DNA from: Sandaracinaceae bacterium
GTDB taxonomy: Bacteria; Myxococcota_A; Polyangia; Polyangiales; Houyiibacteriaceae
Direction of reading: 5' to 3'
Length of the DNA stretch: 20,495 bases
Assembly (NCBI GenBank): GCA_012514415.1
Contig: JAAZAH010000109.1
Span: forward strand, 1 to 20,495
The notes beneath the pieces were generated by a model. That model did not search any database, had not been told where the DNA came from, and worked only from the letters and a program-made list of their open reading frames with translations. Of this stretch, positions 8,173 through 15,795 are shown in pieces. How positions within the stretch are numbered: the stretch's first letter is position 1; each line of letters starts with the position of its first letter. A program made the translations under genes and the position numbers.

Positions 8173-9345
8173 TCAGCGTTCAAGTAGCTTCGTATAATAC
8201 GTAAAGAGCTCCCCAAAATGGTCATCGACGCTCCGCACTCTTGTTCGCGAGGCTTGGAGAGCCGATCGCCGCAGCCCGTCGAGATCCCGCAGAACGAGTC
8301 GCTCAATCGCGTCGGCGCAGTCGAGAAAATCGCCTGGTTCGTAGCGTTCTGCGAAGGCGGGATCGGCAAAATCGCTCGCCCCGCCCGCGCTAGGGACGAC
8401 GAGCGGAAGCGCACTCGCCAACGCCGAGGCCGTGACCTCACTGAAGGTCTCTGCAGCCGCACCGTGCAGGAACGCATCGGCCGAGGCGAGGGCGCTCGGA
8501 AGCACCTCCTTTTCGCCGACAAGACTCGCGATGGTGACGTGCTCGACTTTCTTTGCGCGCTGCTCGAGGAGCGGGCGCAACGGACCGTCACCGTAGAGTG
8601 TGAAGGCGACGGGTTTTTCAAGGGTATTGCGCGCGTTCACCTCGGCGATCGCGTCGATGAGGGTGAAGAGACGCCGATCGGGAAGATGATCGCTCACGCC
8701 AACAAAGAGGTAGGCATCCGTAAGCACCCCGGCCCGATCGAGGAGCGCACGACGGAGCTCGGGATCGCGAAGTGAGGGCGAGTAACGGGATTTTTCGATG
8801 CCAAAAGGGATCGGCTCGATGAACGGCAAAGCGAACGCTCGGAGACGGTTCGCGAGCCATTCGGAGGCGACGATGGTCGCGTCAAACCTCGAAGAAAGCC
8901 GACGCAGATAGGCCCAATACGGAGCGGAGAAACGATCGAGGCGATCGCGCTCCACGAAGCGATCAAAAGCGGTATGTGGATAACGCGCGATGGGATCCTG
9001 GTGGAAGATGAAGGCGCGCGGGATCGGTTCGCGATAGCGCGCGGCGAACCATCCTGAAGTCCAAGGGCTCGACGCTTCGAGAAGGTCGGGGCGCTCGAGA
9101 TCGACAATGGTATGGACCGCCTTTTCGCGGATGAGGAGATGAAAACGCGGATCGATCGGCATGGGCGGCCCTTTGATCCAGACGATCCTTCCACCCTCCC
9201 GCTCATCGACGTGGTCTTCCTGCCCGGGGGCGATGACGACGAGTTCGATTCCTCGACGTGCAGCGGCGCGAAACTTCTGATCGGTATAACGGCTCACCGA
9301 GCCCCCCCGCTCCGAATAGAACTCGCTGATATCGAGGATCTTCAT
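8173..9345 (-). CDS. GT-B glycosyltransferase, GT4/group 1 type
   Basis: It transfers a sugar from a nucleotide-sugar donor to an acceptor, plausibly a lipid given the MMPL exporter directly downstream. The N-terminal Rossmann half has the expected start MKILDISEF and a glycine-rich acceptor-side loop (SERGGSVSRY, 11-20). The C-terminal half contains FVGVSDHLPDRR (214-225), YGDGPLRPLL (251-260) and the donor-site segment GAAAETFSEVTASALA (295-310). The first Glu of the EX7E motif is present (E299) but the second position is Ser307. The 390-aa length is normal for the family. AGGA lies 5 bases before the ATG at 9345. The gene is divergent from an alpha/beta hydrolase with 42 bp between the starts. 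Donor and acceptor cannot be read from sequence. Confidence 0.9.
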   Translation of the reverse strand: MKILDISEFYSERGGSVSRYTDQKFRAAARRGIELVVIAPGQEDHVDEREGGRIVWIKGPPMPIDPRFHLLIREKAVHTIVDLERPDLLEASSPWTSGWFAARYREPIPRAFIFHQDPIARYPHTAFDRFVERDRLDRFSAPYWAYLRRLSSRFDATIVASEWLANRLRAFALPFIEPIPFGIEKSRYSPSLRDPELRRALLDRAGVLTDAYLFVGVSDHLPDRRLFTLIDAIAEVNARNTLEKPVAFTLYGDGPLRPLLEQRAKKVEHVTIASLVGEKEVLPSALASADAFLHGAAAETFSEVTASALASALPLVVPSAGGASDFADPAFAERYEPGDFLDCADAIERLVLRDLDGLRRSALQASRTRVRSVDDHFGELFTYYTKLLER

Positions 9346-9387
9346 CTCCGTCCTAGGTTAGAGATACCACCGCGCGAACGAAGCGCC

Positions 9388-10713
9388 ATGGGAACGGTCT
9401 TGATTCCGCTATCGTTATTGGTGAGTCTCTCCCTCGTGACGATCATTGCCAAGACGTATTGGGGTGGCGCGCCCTATCACTTTCGAAAGAAGGTCGACGC
9501 GGACGTTGAGCCGCTGCTTCTGCGCGCTGCAGATTTTCGTGAGTTTCAAGGGCTCTACTGGACGCCACGCGGGAATCCACGCCCGAAAGTCGCCGTCGTC
9601 TGCATGCACCCGCGGGTGGATTTCACGCGGCATTATACCTTCCCGCGTCTTCTCGAGCGGGGGATTGGTTGCCTCGGCGCCAATACCCGCAATCCGAATA
9701 ACGATACGGATACAGTCCACGAAGAGATCATCCTCGATGTTGCCGCCGCCGTGCGCTTTTTGAAGGAATTCCGCGGCGCTGAAAAGGTCATTCTCATCGG
9801 GAATTCGGGCGGCGGATCGCTCAACGCGCTCTTTCAATCACAGGCGACCAAACCGGCAAAGGAGCGGATTGCGATCGCGCCCGGCGGCCTCCCCACCCGC
9901 CTCACTCAAGTCGATCTCATTTCTGCCGATGGAATCGTCCACATCTCCGCGCATCGCGGCGAGGGCGCCGTCCTCATGAACGTGATCGACCCCTCGGTCA
10001 TCGACGAACTCGATCCGCGCGCGACCGATCCGAGCCTTGATATGTACGATCCGCGGAATGGTTTTCGGCCCCCGCCCGAATGGTCCCGCTACGCTCCCGA
10101 ATTTCTCGAATGCTATCGCGCGGCGCAGGTCGAGCGCGTCAAGCGCATCGACGCCATCGCCCAGAAGAAGATGAACGCGGTGCTCGAGGCCATCGCCGCC
10201 ATGGAAGCGCCCGGGTTCGACGAGCGCCCCGAGTCCGAGCGCCGCGAGATCGAGCGCGCAAGACACCTTGAAGAGGTCATGGTCGTCTATCGAACGATGG
10301 CGAACCCCTATTATGTCGACAATACGCTCGAGCCTTCGGCGCGGGTCTACGGATCGCTCCTTAGCCATCGCCCGGATCTCATGAACCATCGGCTCCTCGG
10401 TTTCGCGCGGACGGTCACACCGCGCGCTTGGCTGAGCACTTGGTCAGGGCTTCAGACAAACGCCGATCTGCTGAAGACGATGCCCGACATCAAGGAGCCA
10501 ACGCTCGTCGTCCACGCCGGCGCAGACCAAGAGATTTACCGAGAGAGTGACGCACTTCGAATTTTCGAAGCCGCCGCAGCCGTCGATAAGACCTTCATCG
10601 AGTTCGAGACTGCTCGGCATTATTTCGAGCCCGATTTTGATCAAAAGGAGTCGCCCGCCGTCGAGGCGCTCATGGACCGTTTGATCCCTTGGATCGAGGA
10701 GCGTTTTCTATGA
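9388..10713 (+). CDS. Alpha/beta hydrolase with N-terminal membrane anchor
   Basis: The protein starts with a hydrophobic helix (residues 3-22), probably an uncleaved membrane anchor. The alpha/beta-hydrolase core follows: VAVVCMHPRVDF (68-79) as the oxyanion-strand region, the nucleophile elbow GNSGG with Ser140, a likely acid in HAGADQE (D380) and a catalytic His in ARHYFEP (H411). A large, highly charged insert (about 210-340) forms a lid, with a conserved-looking DPSLDMYDPRNGF segment. Length is 441 aa. The frame is open back to 9112, but that would overlap the divergent glycosyltransferase, so ATG 9388 is chosen despite a weak Shine-Dalgarno. The stop overlaps the next start (ATGA at 10710-10713), indicating translational coupling. 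The substrate is unknown; an ester or thioester is likely. Confidence 0.88.
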   Translation: MGTVLIPLSLLVSLSLVTIIAKTYWGGAPYHFRKKVDADVEPLLLRAADFREFQGLYWTPRGNPRPKVAVVCMHPRVDFTRHYTFPRLLERGIGCLGANTRNPNNDTDTVHEEIILDVAAAVRFLKEFRGAEKVILIGNSGGGSLNALFQSQATKPAKERIAIAPGGLPTRLTQVDLISADGIVHISAHRGEGAVLMNVIDPSVIDELDPRATDPSLDMYDPRNGFRPPPEWSRYAPEFLECYRAAQVERVKRIDAIAQKKMNAVLEAIAAMEAPGFDERPESERREIERARHLEEVMVVYRTMANPYYVDNTLEPSARVYGSLLSHRPDLMNHRLLGFARTVTPRAWLSTWSGLQTNADLLKTMPDIKEPTLVVHAGADQEIYRESDALRIFEAAAAVDKTFIEFETARHYFEPDFDQKESPAVEALMDRLIPWIEERFL

Positions 10714-11894
10714 TCGAGAGGCATCCCTGCACGACAAGCTGGCGATTTCCCGAAGTTTCGCGCTTAGAAAATCCCGACCTGCCCGGAGGCATCCGCCGCA
10801 CCAACCTCCGTGAGCTCACGGCGCGCCCCGGCCGCTACGAGCATCACCTGATGGTCGTCGCCTCAATCGGCCCCAACCAACTCGAGGCGCCCACGGCGAG
10901 CGAACCGCTCTACTTCGCGCATCAGAATTTCTCGGATGAATGGGTCGTCACCCTCCCCACGGGAAACCCGATGCTCGATTCCTTCGAGCCGCGCATTTTC
11001 ATTCAGGACAAAGAAAGCTTTGGGGATGAATCGCGCTTTCTCCAGCGAACGCTTGAGCTCGTCCTTCATCCTTATGGTCACCTTCATTGGCCATCGAGGC
11101 TGCGGCCACCTTACGCTCCGCCGCCCATCCCGCCCGGCCTCCGCCAATGCGGCCTCACGCTCGTTTATTGCGCCAACGTCGATACGCCGCCCGACGAACG
11201 TCGCCCCTTGCGGATCGGGAGCGGATTGGCCGTTCGGGGTAAGGGTGACACCTCCGTGCCGCGAACCCACCTCGATCTTCGGAGCGAAGACGAGGGCATC
11301 GTCGCGCGAGTCGGCGAGTCTTCGCTTCGGCTCCTCGTGAGTCCCGAAACGATCAACGCACCAAGGGGAGCGTATCTCGCGATCCTCGAAGGCGAGGGGG
11401 CGCATTTCGAGACCGACTTGATTTATCTCCCCAAGGGGAGCAGCCTGAGTGGGGAAGGCATCAAGCGCGCGCTTCTCTTCGCATCCGACAACCTCGACGC
11501 TGACCCACCGCCGCCAAGCTGGACCGCCGTGCCCGAGCCTCCATTCGCGCCTTTTGAAAAGGCGGCTCCGGGAGAACTTCCGCTTCGCATGGCAGGGATC
11601 GAGGTCGAGCCCATCGACGCTGCCTTCGTTCGTATACGCATCGGGGCGAGCGACTCCGAGATTCCACGACATTGGGCCGCGCGGCACCTCTTCCGATGGC
11701 CGCTTCATCGTTATCGCCTCGCCTACCTTGAGACCTACGGCGGGCTCTACACCGACGATCGCGGAGAAGATGCGATCATCGGACTTCGCGGCGGCGACAG
11801 CGTCTCCATCCATAAAGACGAGCTCACGCCCATCGTCGAAGCGCTCTATCGCGCGATCGCGCCACCGGGGTATACCGAAGAGCTTCTTCCCTAG
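10710..11894 (+). CDS. Unrecognised 394-aa protein coupled to hydrolase
   Basis: I do not recognise this family. There is no signal peptide or transmembrane helix, so it is probably cytoplasmic. The sequence is rich in short beta-like segments and proline. Visible features are a histidine cluster HPYGHLHWP (120-128), a proline-rich linker (132-143), a second Pro-rich stretch (265-283) and HWAARHLFRWPLHRY (321-335). The histidine cluster in a beta-rich context could be a metal site, as in cupins, but this is a guess. The start is ATG 10710, which overlaps the hydrolase stop as ATGA, with GAGGAG 8 bases upstream. An in-frame start at 10689 is less likely. Coupling means the two proteins are made together and may act on the same substrate. 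Confidence 0.8.
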   Translation: MIERHPCTTSWRFPEVSRLENPDLPGGIRRTNLRELTARPGRYEHHLMVVASIGPNQLEAPTASEPLYFAHQNFSDEWVVTLPTGNPMLDSFEPRIFIQDKESFGDESRFLQRTLELVLHPYGHLHWPSRLRPPYAPPPIPPGLRQCGLTLVYCANVDTPPDERRPLRIGSGLAVRGKGDTSVPRTHLDLRSEDEGIVARVGESSLRLLVSPETINAPRGAYLAILEGEGAHFETDLIYLPKGSSLSGEGIKRALLFASDNLDADPPPPSWTAVPEPPFAPFEKAAPGELPLRMAGIEVEPIDAAFVRIRIGASDSEIPRHWAARHLFRWPLHRYRLAYLETYGGLYTDDRGEDAIIGLRGGDSVSIHKDELTPIVEALYRAIAPPGYTEELLP

Positions 11895-11977
11895 GCGAGT
11901 TAAGCGCGACCGTTGAGGAGTATGCCGGCAGCGTGAACGCCCGCCGGCGCCCCTCCTTGCGGTTGGAGCATGCCGGG

Positions 11978-13390
11978 ATGACGCCCGCCCCCGTGCATGC
12001 GATAAACGGCGCCGTGATCTCTCAGCTCGTTTTCCTTGCGCTCTATGTCGGGGCGCAGCTCGCCATCGGGTTATGGATTTCGAGGCGGGTTCAAAGTGAA
12101 GCGGATTATCTTGTGGCCGGCCGCTCGCTCGGGCCGTGGATGACCTCCGCGGGTGTCTTTGCGACATGGTTCGGCGCCGAAGCGTGCGTGGGGGCAGCCG
12201 GTCAAGTCTACGCCCACGGGCTGTTCGCCGCCGCAAGCGATCCCTTTGGCTACGGCATCGCGCTCATCGTTTTTGGGCTCATCCTCGCCGCACCCCTTTT
12301 TCGGCGCGGTCTGATGACGCTTGCCGATCTTTTCCGCGAACGCTTTTCGGAGCGGACCGAGCGGCTCGTCGCGTGGCTCATGATCCCCGGATCGCTGCTC
12401 TGGGCCTCGGCGCAGATGAAGGCGCTTGGTCAGATCCTCTCGGGCACCCTTGGTCTCGATTTTACGACCGCGCTCTTATGCGCCTCGGCAGCGTGCATTC
12501 TCTATACGAGCGTCGGCGGCATGCTTGCCGATGCGTATACGGATCTGATCCAAGGGTCGGTCCTGGTCGTCTCGGTCCTCACCCTCGGTGCCTTCGCCCT
12601 ACTCAAAGCATCGCCCGAGACGCTCGCCGCAGCGTTCAGCCCGACACCGCTGAGTGACCCACCGAAGGACCTCCGTCTTTCGCTCGAGGCGTGGATCATC
12701 CCGATCGTGGGATCACTCGCAGCGCAAGAGCTCGCCGGAAAAGCCTTCGCTGCCCGCTCCGCGACCATCGCGCGCGGCGCCACGATCGCCGCGGGGCTCG
12801 TCTATCTCGCGGTCGGCGCCGTTCCCGTCGCACTCGCCGCCCTCGCCCGCGTCGAGATGCCCGGGATCGAAGCGCAGGATCAGATCATCGCGATGATTGC
12901 CGTCGAGCACCTTGGTGAGTATGGGCGCCTGCTCTTCGTCGGGGCCCTCCTCGCCGCGATCCTCTCGACAGTCGACAGCGCTCTGCTCGCGGCCGGTGGG
13001 CTCTTTTCGCGCAACGTCCTCGGCGGCCTCCATCTTTCGAGCGCTCCCTCAAGGCTCCTCATTTCGCGTGCTTCGGTCGCATCCTTTGGGATCGTTGCGG
13101 TCTTTCTCGCGCTACGAGGCGACAGCGTTCACTCGCTCGTGTTCGAAGCCTCGGCGTTTGCGAGCGCGGGCATCGTGGTCTCTCTCCTTTTTGGTGTGTT
13201 CACGCGCCTCGGCGGAAGGCGAGCGGCCAAGGCGACTCTCCTCATCGGCACGGCTGGCTACGCACTCTTTGCTCACGTCCTTCAAATCGGCACTCCGTAC
13301 CTCGCCTCACTCGCGCTTTCGGCGTGGATCTATCTCGCGGTGAGCGTCTTCGAGCGAGCGCGCGAGCGCGCGGATCTCGTTGGCGCTTGA
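11978..13390 (+). CDS. Sodium:solute symporter (SSS family)
   Basis: This is a LeuT-fold Na+-coupled uptake transporter of the SSS family. The 470-aa protein carries about 13 hydrophobic segments. Landmarks are helix 1 (about 11-33), the cytoplasmic ADYLVAGRSLGP motif (42-53), the unwound helix with FATWFGAEAC (61-70), helix 5 with TSVGGMLADAYTD (177-189) and the second SSS signature AAILSTVDSALL (326-337), in which S330 and T331 correspond to the Na2-site Ser/Thr pair. The substrate cannot be assigned. ATG 11978 is chosen, with GGAG at 11965-11968 and the first helix close to the N-terminus. A GTG at 11933 would add 15 basic residues and is a real alternative. It follows the 394-aa gene by 83 bp on the same strand and may be co-transcribed. 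Confidence 0.92.
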   Translation: MTPAPVHAINGAVISQLVFLALYVGAQLAIGLWISRRVQSEADYLVAGRSLGPWMTSAGVFATWFGAEACVGAAGQVYAHGLFAAASDPFGYGIALIVFGLILAAPLFRRGLMTLADLFRERFSERTERLVAWLMIPGSLLWASAQMKALGQILSGTLGLDFTTALLCASAACILYTSVGGMLADAYTDLIQGSVLVVSVLTLGAFALLKASPETLAAAFSPTPLSDPPKDLRLSLEAWIIPIVGSLAAQELAGKAFAARSATIARGATIAAGLVYLAVGAVPVALAALARVEMPGIEAQDQIIAMIAVEHLGEYGRLLFVGALLAAILSTVDSALLAAGGLFSRNVLGGLHLSSAPSRLLISRASVASFGIVAVFLALRGDSVHSLVFEASAFASAGIVVSLLFGVFTRLGGRRAAKATLLIGTAGYALFAHVLQIGTPYLASLALSAWIYLAVSVFERARERADLVGA

Positions 13391-13392
13391 GC

Positions 13393-13416
13393 GAGAGGCG
13401 AGCGGAATCGCCCCTC
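13393..13416. terminator. Hairpin between convergent symporter and HHE genes
   Basis: GAGAGGCGA and TCGCCCCTC pair over 9 positions with one A-C mismatch around a 6-base loop. It starts 2 bp after the symporter stop and ends 8 bp before the HHE stop. Neither strand has a T-run, so Rho-independent termination is only possible, not clear. Confidence 0.4.
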
Positions 13417-13423
13417 CGCGCGC

Positions 13424-13843
13424 TCAGCGTATGACCGGCCGCGCTCTCTCGAGGGCATCGAGCTCAGCGTCCGTGAGCCGCTCCTCCGCGCGATCGAAAA
13501 GCTCGGACTCCTCTAAACGGACATGCCGAAAGAGCGCCTCGCCAAATTCCCGAAGCCTCGGTTTGCTTGAGGCGATCAGCCGTCTCAGTTCCTCATGGTC
13601 GCGTAGCGTGCGCTCGACAAGCGCGCCCTCTCCACGCGCTCGAAGCGGTGGCAGCATCCGCTCTTCCTCCACCACAAAATGCGGGAGGATGGAGCGCGCG
13701 AACTCCTTTTGAATGTCTTCCCAGAGTGCCTCGGGATCCGAGGCGCCCCGCTCTTCGGCGAGACGCGCCCTTCGGGCGAGCACAAGCGCGTGATGATGCT
13801 CATGGCTCAACCCGTGAAGACGCCGATCTCGCCGCCCGCTCAT
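13424..13843 (-). CDS. Hemerythrin-like HHE-domain protein, 139 aa
   Basis: The protein is an all-helical four-helix bundle of the hemerythrin HHE type, which usually holds a diiron centre used for O2, NO or redox sensing or storage. The metal-ligand pattern is visible: LSHEHHHAL (12-20, helix A histidines), H55-x3-E59 in LPHFVVEEE, H83 in RDHEEL, and H107-x3-E111 in FRHVRLEE. The length fits a single HHE domain with no fused sensor, and there is no signal peptide. GAGAGG lies 8 bases before the ATG at 13843. It is 71 bp downstream of the 528-aa lipoprotein on the same strand and could be in its transcript. The precise role is unknown. Confidence 0.88.
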   Translation of the reverse strand: MSGRRDRRLHGLSHEHHHALVLARRARLAEERGASDPEALWEDIQKEFARSILPHFVVEEERMLPPLRARGEGALVERTLRDHEELRRLIASSKPRLREFGEALFRHVRLEESELFDRAEERLTDAELDALERARPVIR

Positions 13844-13914
13844 CGCCTCAACCTCTCACGATGCTTCTCGGCCGAGTTTCGAAGGAGTGAAGAGCGAGCG
13901 AGGCTTGGGGTCGC

Positions 13915-15501
13915 CTAGAGATCATCGCAGGGCACGCCGAGAGGGCGCCCGAGATAAACGCCAAGCTCGTTGAAGATCACGCCGAGGTTCTCCTCGATGG
14001 GTAGCGCCTTCAGGTCTTTTCGCGACTTCCCTTGGAGCCACGCTGCCTCGTCGCGATCGAGTACGAGACGAAGCGTCCCCGAACGACTCTCGAAGATCTC
14101 ACCCTCGCTATCGCTCACCACATCGCGCATCTCGAGCTGGCGAAGCGCGCCGCGCTGACCGCGATAGAGCCGGAAATCCTTCGCCGTCTCGGGAGTGTTG
14201 CCACGATCGACATAATAGTAGACCCCTGCCTTGTCGCGTGCCAGCGCGTGCGGCACTCGATCGAAAGGCGATGGCTCGCGCTCCATCGAGAGAAGCTTCT
14301 CTTTGGTCTCGTCGTCAGCGAGCGAGAGAAGGATTTCGCGCTCGCCGCAGCTGAGACGGCATTGCTCGCCGTCGACCTCGATCTTGCTGAAATAGCGGAG
14401 ATCGTATCCACGGAAGGCGTCGCTATGCTTCGGATTGAATGAGCGGGGATCGAGGAACCATCCGAGGCCGATGCCGGGATAATGCGGCACGCGGTAGAGC
14501 GTCTCCTCGGTGCCGTACGCGAGCTGATCTTCGGGATCGGCGAGAGGAGAAATCACGGTGAATCGTTCACCCGATTCATCTTGGCAGACGCGCGTCGAAT
14601 GGAAGCTCATGACCGCTTCAAAGTTTCCGAAGCGCTCGTCTTCGAGGCCCTCGATTCCCTCTCGCGCCTTCTGGTCGAGGTTCACGCTCTCGAGGGCGAA
14701 GCGGAAGCGGAGTGTCCCCTCGTCAAGAGCGACCTGTGGCTCCACCGCCTCTTCATCGAGGCTGCATTCGACCGACTCGATCTTGGATCGAAGCCACTCC
14801 TTCGCGCCCTCGCGTTCGCAGACCTGTCGAAGCGCCGTCAGCGCCGAATCGCAGCGACCTGAGATGGATTGCGTGAGGAGCGTTTGATCGCCCACCGTCT
14901 CCCAATCGACGCCGATCTCGAGCTCGGGCAGATCGCACCGGGTCCGCGTCACAAGGAGGCTCTCCGAGAGCTGCTCCTTTTCGCGCTCGATCTCATAATG
15001 GCGATCGTAGCGCTGGAGCTTTTCGATCACGCCTTCGTCGAGAAGCTGCGCATAGCGCCGGGCGATCGCATCACCAAGCTCGCTCGGGACTTCATCGAGC
15101 CGCTCGGCGAACCTCGCGTCACGTGCATTGGGCGGGTGGATTCGATACGGCGCCTCGCCACCTGCTCTCGCGCTTCGCACGCCGTAAAGCATCGAGCGCT
15201 CCCGGCCTCGGATCTGCGTCACCCAGCGGCGACCATAATCATCCGATTCATATTCGTGCAGGAGCGGGATTCCGTCGATCTCGCTATCGGCGCCCGTAAG
15301 GCGCAGCAGCGCCGTCTTGCCGTCTTCAAGCTTAGCGACTTCGACCCGCCAATCTTCGGCTTCGTAAACTTCGACGTCGGTGACCTTCGGTGGAAGGGTC
15401 CGTAGGTGGTCGGGGCGCTGGGTCCCCGAGCAGGCGCTGATAAGGAGCGCAAGCCCCGCGATCACCCCGCTCGCCGATTTCCGGATCGAGTTTCTTCTCA
15501 T
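13915..15501 (-). CDS. Putative lipoprotein, 528 aa, cysteine-containing
   Basis: The N-terminus has a basic region (RR, R7, K8), a hydrophobic core and the lipobox ISAC with the lipidated cysteine at residue 24, followed by Ser, which predicts outer-membrane sorting under the E. coli rule. The mature part has no membrane segment and is strongly charged. It has eight further cysteines (189, 217, 228, 246, 306, 381, 385, 525), an even number consistent with up to four disulfides in an extracytoplasmic protein. I do not recognise a domain; strand-rich C-terminal parts such as FRLYRGQRGALRQLEM suggest beta structure. AGAGG sits almost directly before ATG 15501, a short spacing. It is divergent from phoD, with 294 bp between the starts. 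Confidence 0.82.
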   Translation of the reverse strand: MRRNSIRKSASGVIAGLALLISACSGTQRPDHLRTLPPKVTDVEVYEAEDWRVEVAKLEDGKTALLRLTGADSEIDGIPLLHEYESDDYGRRWVTQIRGRERSMLYGVRSARAGGEAPYRIHPPNARDARFAERLDEVPSELGDAIARRYAQLLDEGVIEKLQRYDRHYEIEREKEQLSESLLVTRTRCDLPELEIGVDWETVGDQTLLTQSISGRCDSALTALRQVCEREGAKEWLRSKIESVECSLDEEAVEPQVALDEGTLRFRFALESVNLDQKAREGIEGLEDERFGNFEAVMSFHSTRVCQDESGERFTVISPLADPEDQLAYGTEETLYRVPHYPGIGLGWFLDPRSFNPKHSDAFRGYDLRYFSKIEVDGEQCRLSCGEREILLSLADDETKEKLLSMEREPSPFDRVPHALARDKAGVYYYVDRGNTPETAKDFRLYRGQRGALRQLEMRDVVSDSEGEIFESRSGTLRLVLDRDEAAWLQGKSRKDLKALPIEENLGVIFNELGVYLGRPLGVPCDDL

Positions 15502-15559
15502 TCCTCTTATGTACCGCGCGGTCAGGCCGAGGAAAACCCCTTGCCAGCGATTTTCCTCC

Positions 15560-15574
15560 CTGAGTGTGACTCAG
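15560..15574. repeat. 15-bp inverted repeat in the lipoprotein/phoD intergenic region
   Basis: CTGAGT and ACTCAG form a perfect 6-bp inverted repeat around GTG, 59 bp upstream of the lipoprotein start. Position and symmetry fit an operator or a 5'-UTR hairpin. No regulator is encoded nearby. Confidence 0.35.
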
Positions 15575-15743
15575 CGAGAACTTTACCGTAACGCTGCTTG
15601 AGCATCCCCTGGGCATGAAAGCTCATGAACGAAACTTCATTTCCCCACCATCGCGCGCTCAGTTCACCCCCCTGTTGACTCCATTTTTCGAATTCGGCGG
15701 TACAAAATCGCCCCATTTTATGCGACTATCGGGCCGCTATATC

Positions 15744-15772
15744 GACCCCTGCGACCTCTCTCGCGCAGGGTC
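15744..15772 (+). promoter_or_regulatory. Hairpin in the phoD leader
   Basis: GACCCCTGCG and CGCAGGGTC pair over 9 bases with one bulged C around a 10-base loop. The structure ends 10 bases before the phoD Shine-Dalgarno and may stabilise or regulate the leader. It does not cover the ribosome binding site. Confidence 0.35.
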
Positions 15773-15782
15773 TCGCTTGAAT

Positions 15783-15787
15783 AAGGA
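15783..15787 (+). promoter_or_regulatory. Ribosome binding site deciding the phoD start
   Basis: AAGGA is followed by 8 bases and then ATG 15796. The alternative ATG at 15787 overlaps this element and so cannot use it. The choice removes three residues and puts the Tat motif at residues 3-10. Confidence 0.6.
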
Positions 15788-15795
15788 TGCCCCCG

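Noticed and set aside
9112..9387. Upstream in-frame extension of the 441-aa hydrolase
   Set aside because: It would overlap the divergent glycosyltransferase by over 230 bp and would put non-family sequence before the N-terminal anchor helix.
10863..12236. 457-aa minus-strand ORF across the 394-aa gene and the start of the symporter
   Set aside because: It overlaps two coding frames with better support (coupled start, SSS motifs), and its translation has no recognisable domain.
15675..15706. Possible sigma-70 promoter for phoD: TTGACT and TACAAA
   Set aside because: The spacing is 20 bp, too long for a confident call, and no better -10 fits at 16-18 bp.
15522..15716. 64-aa minus-strand ORF upstream of the 528-aa lipoprotein
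   Set aside because: There is no Shine-Dalgarno before the first ATG, and an internal ATG at 15626 has only a weak GAAG. The sequence is more likely a promoter and leader region.
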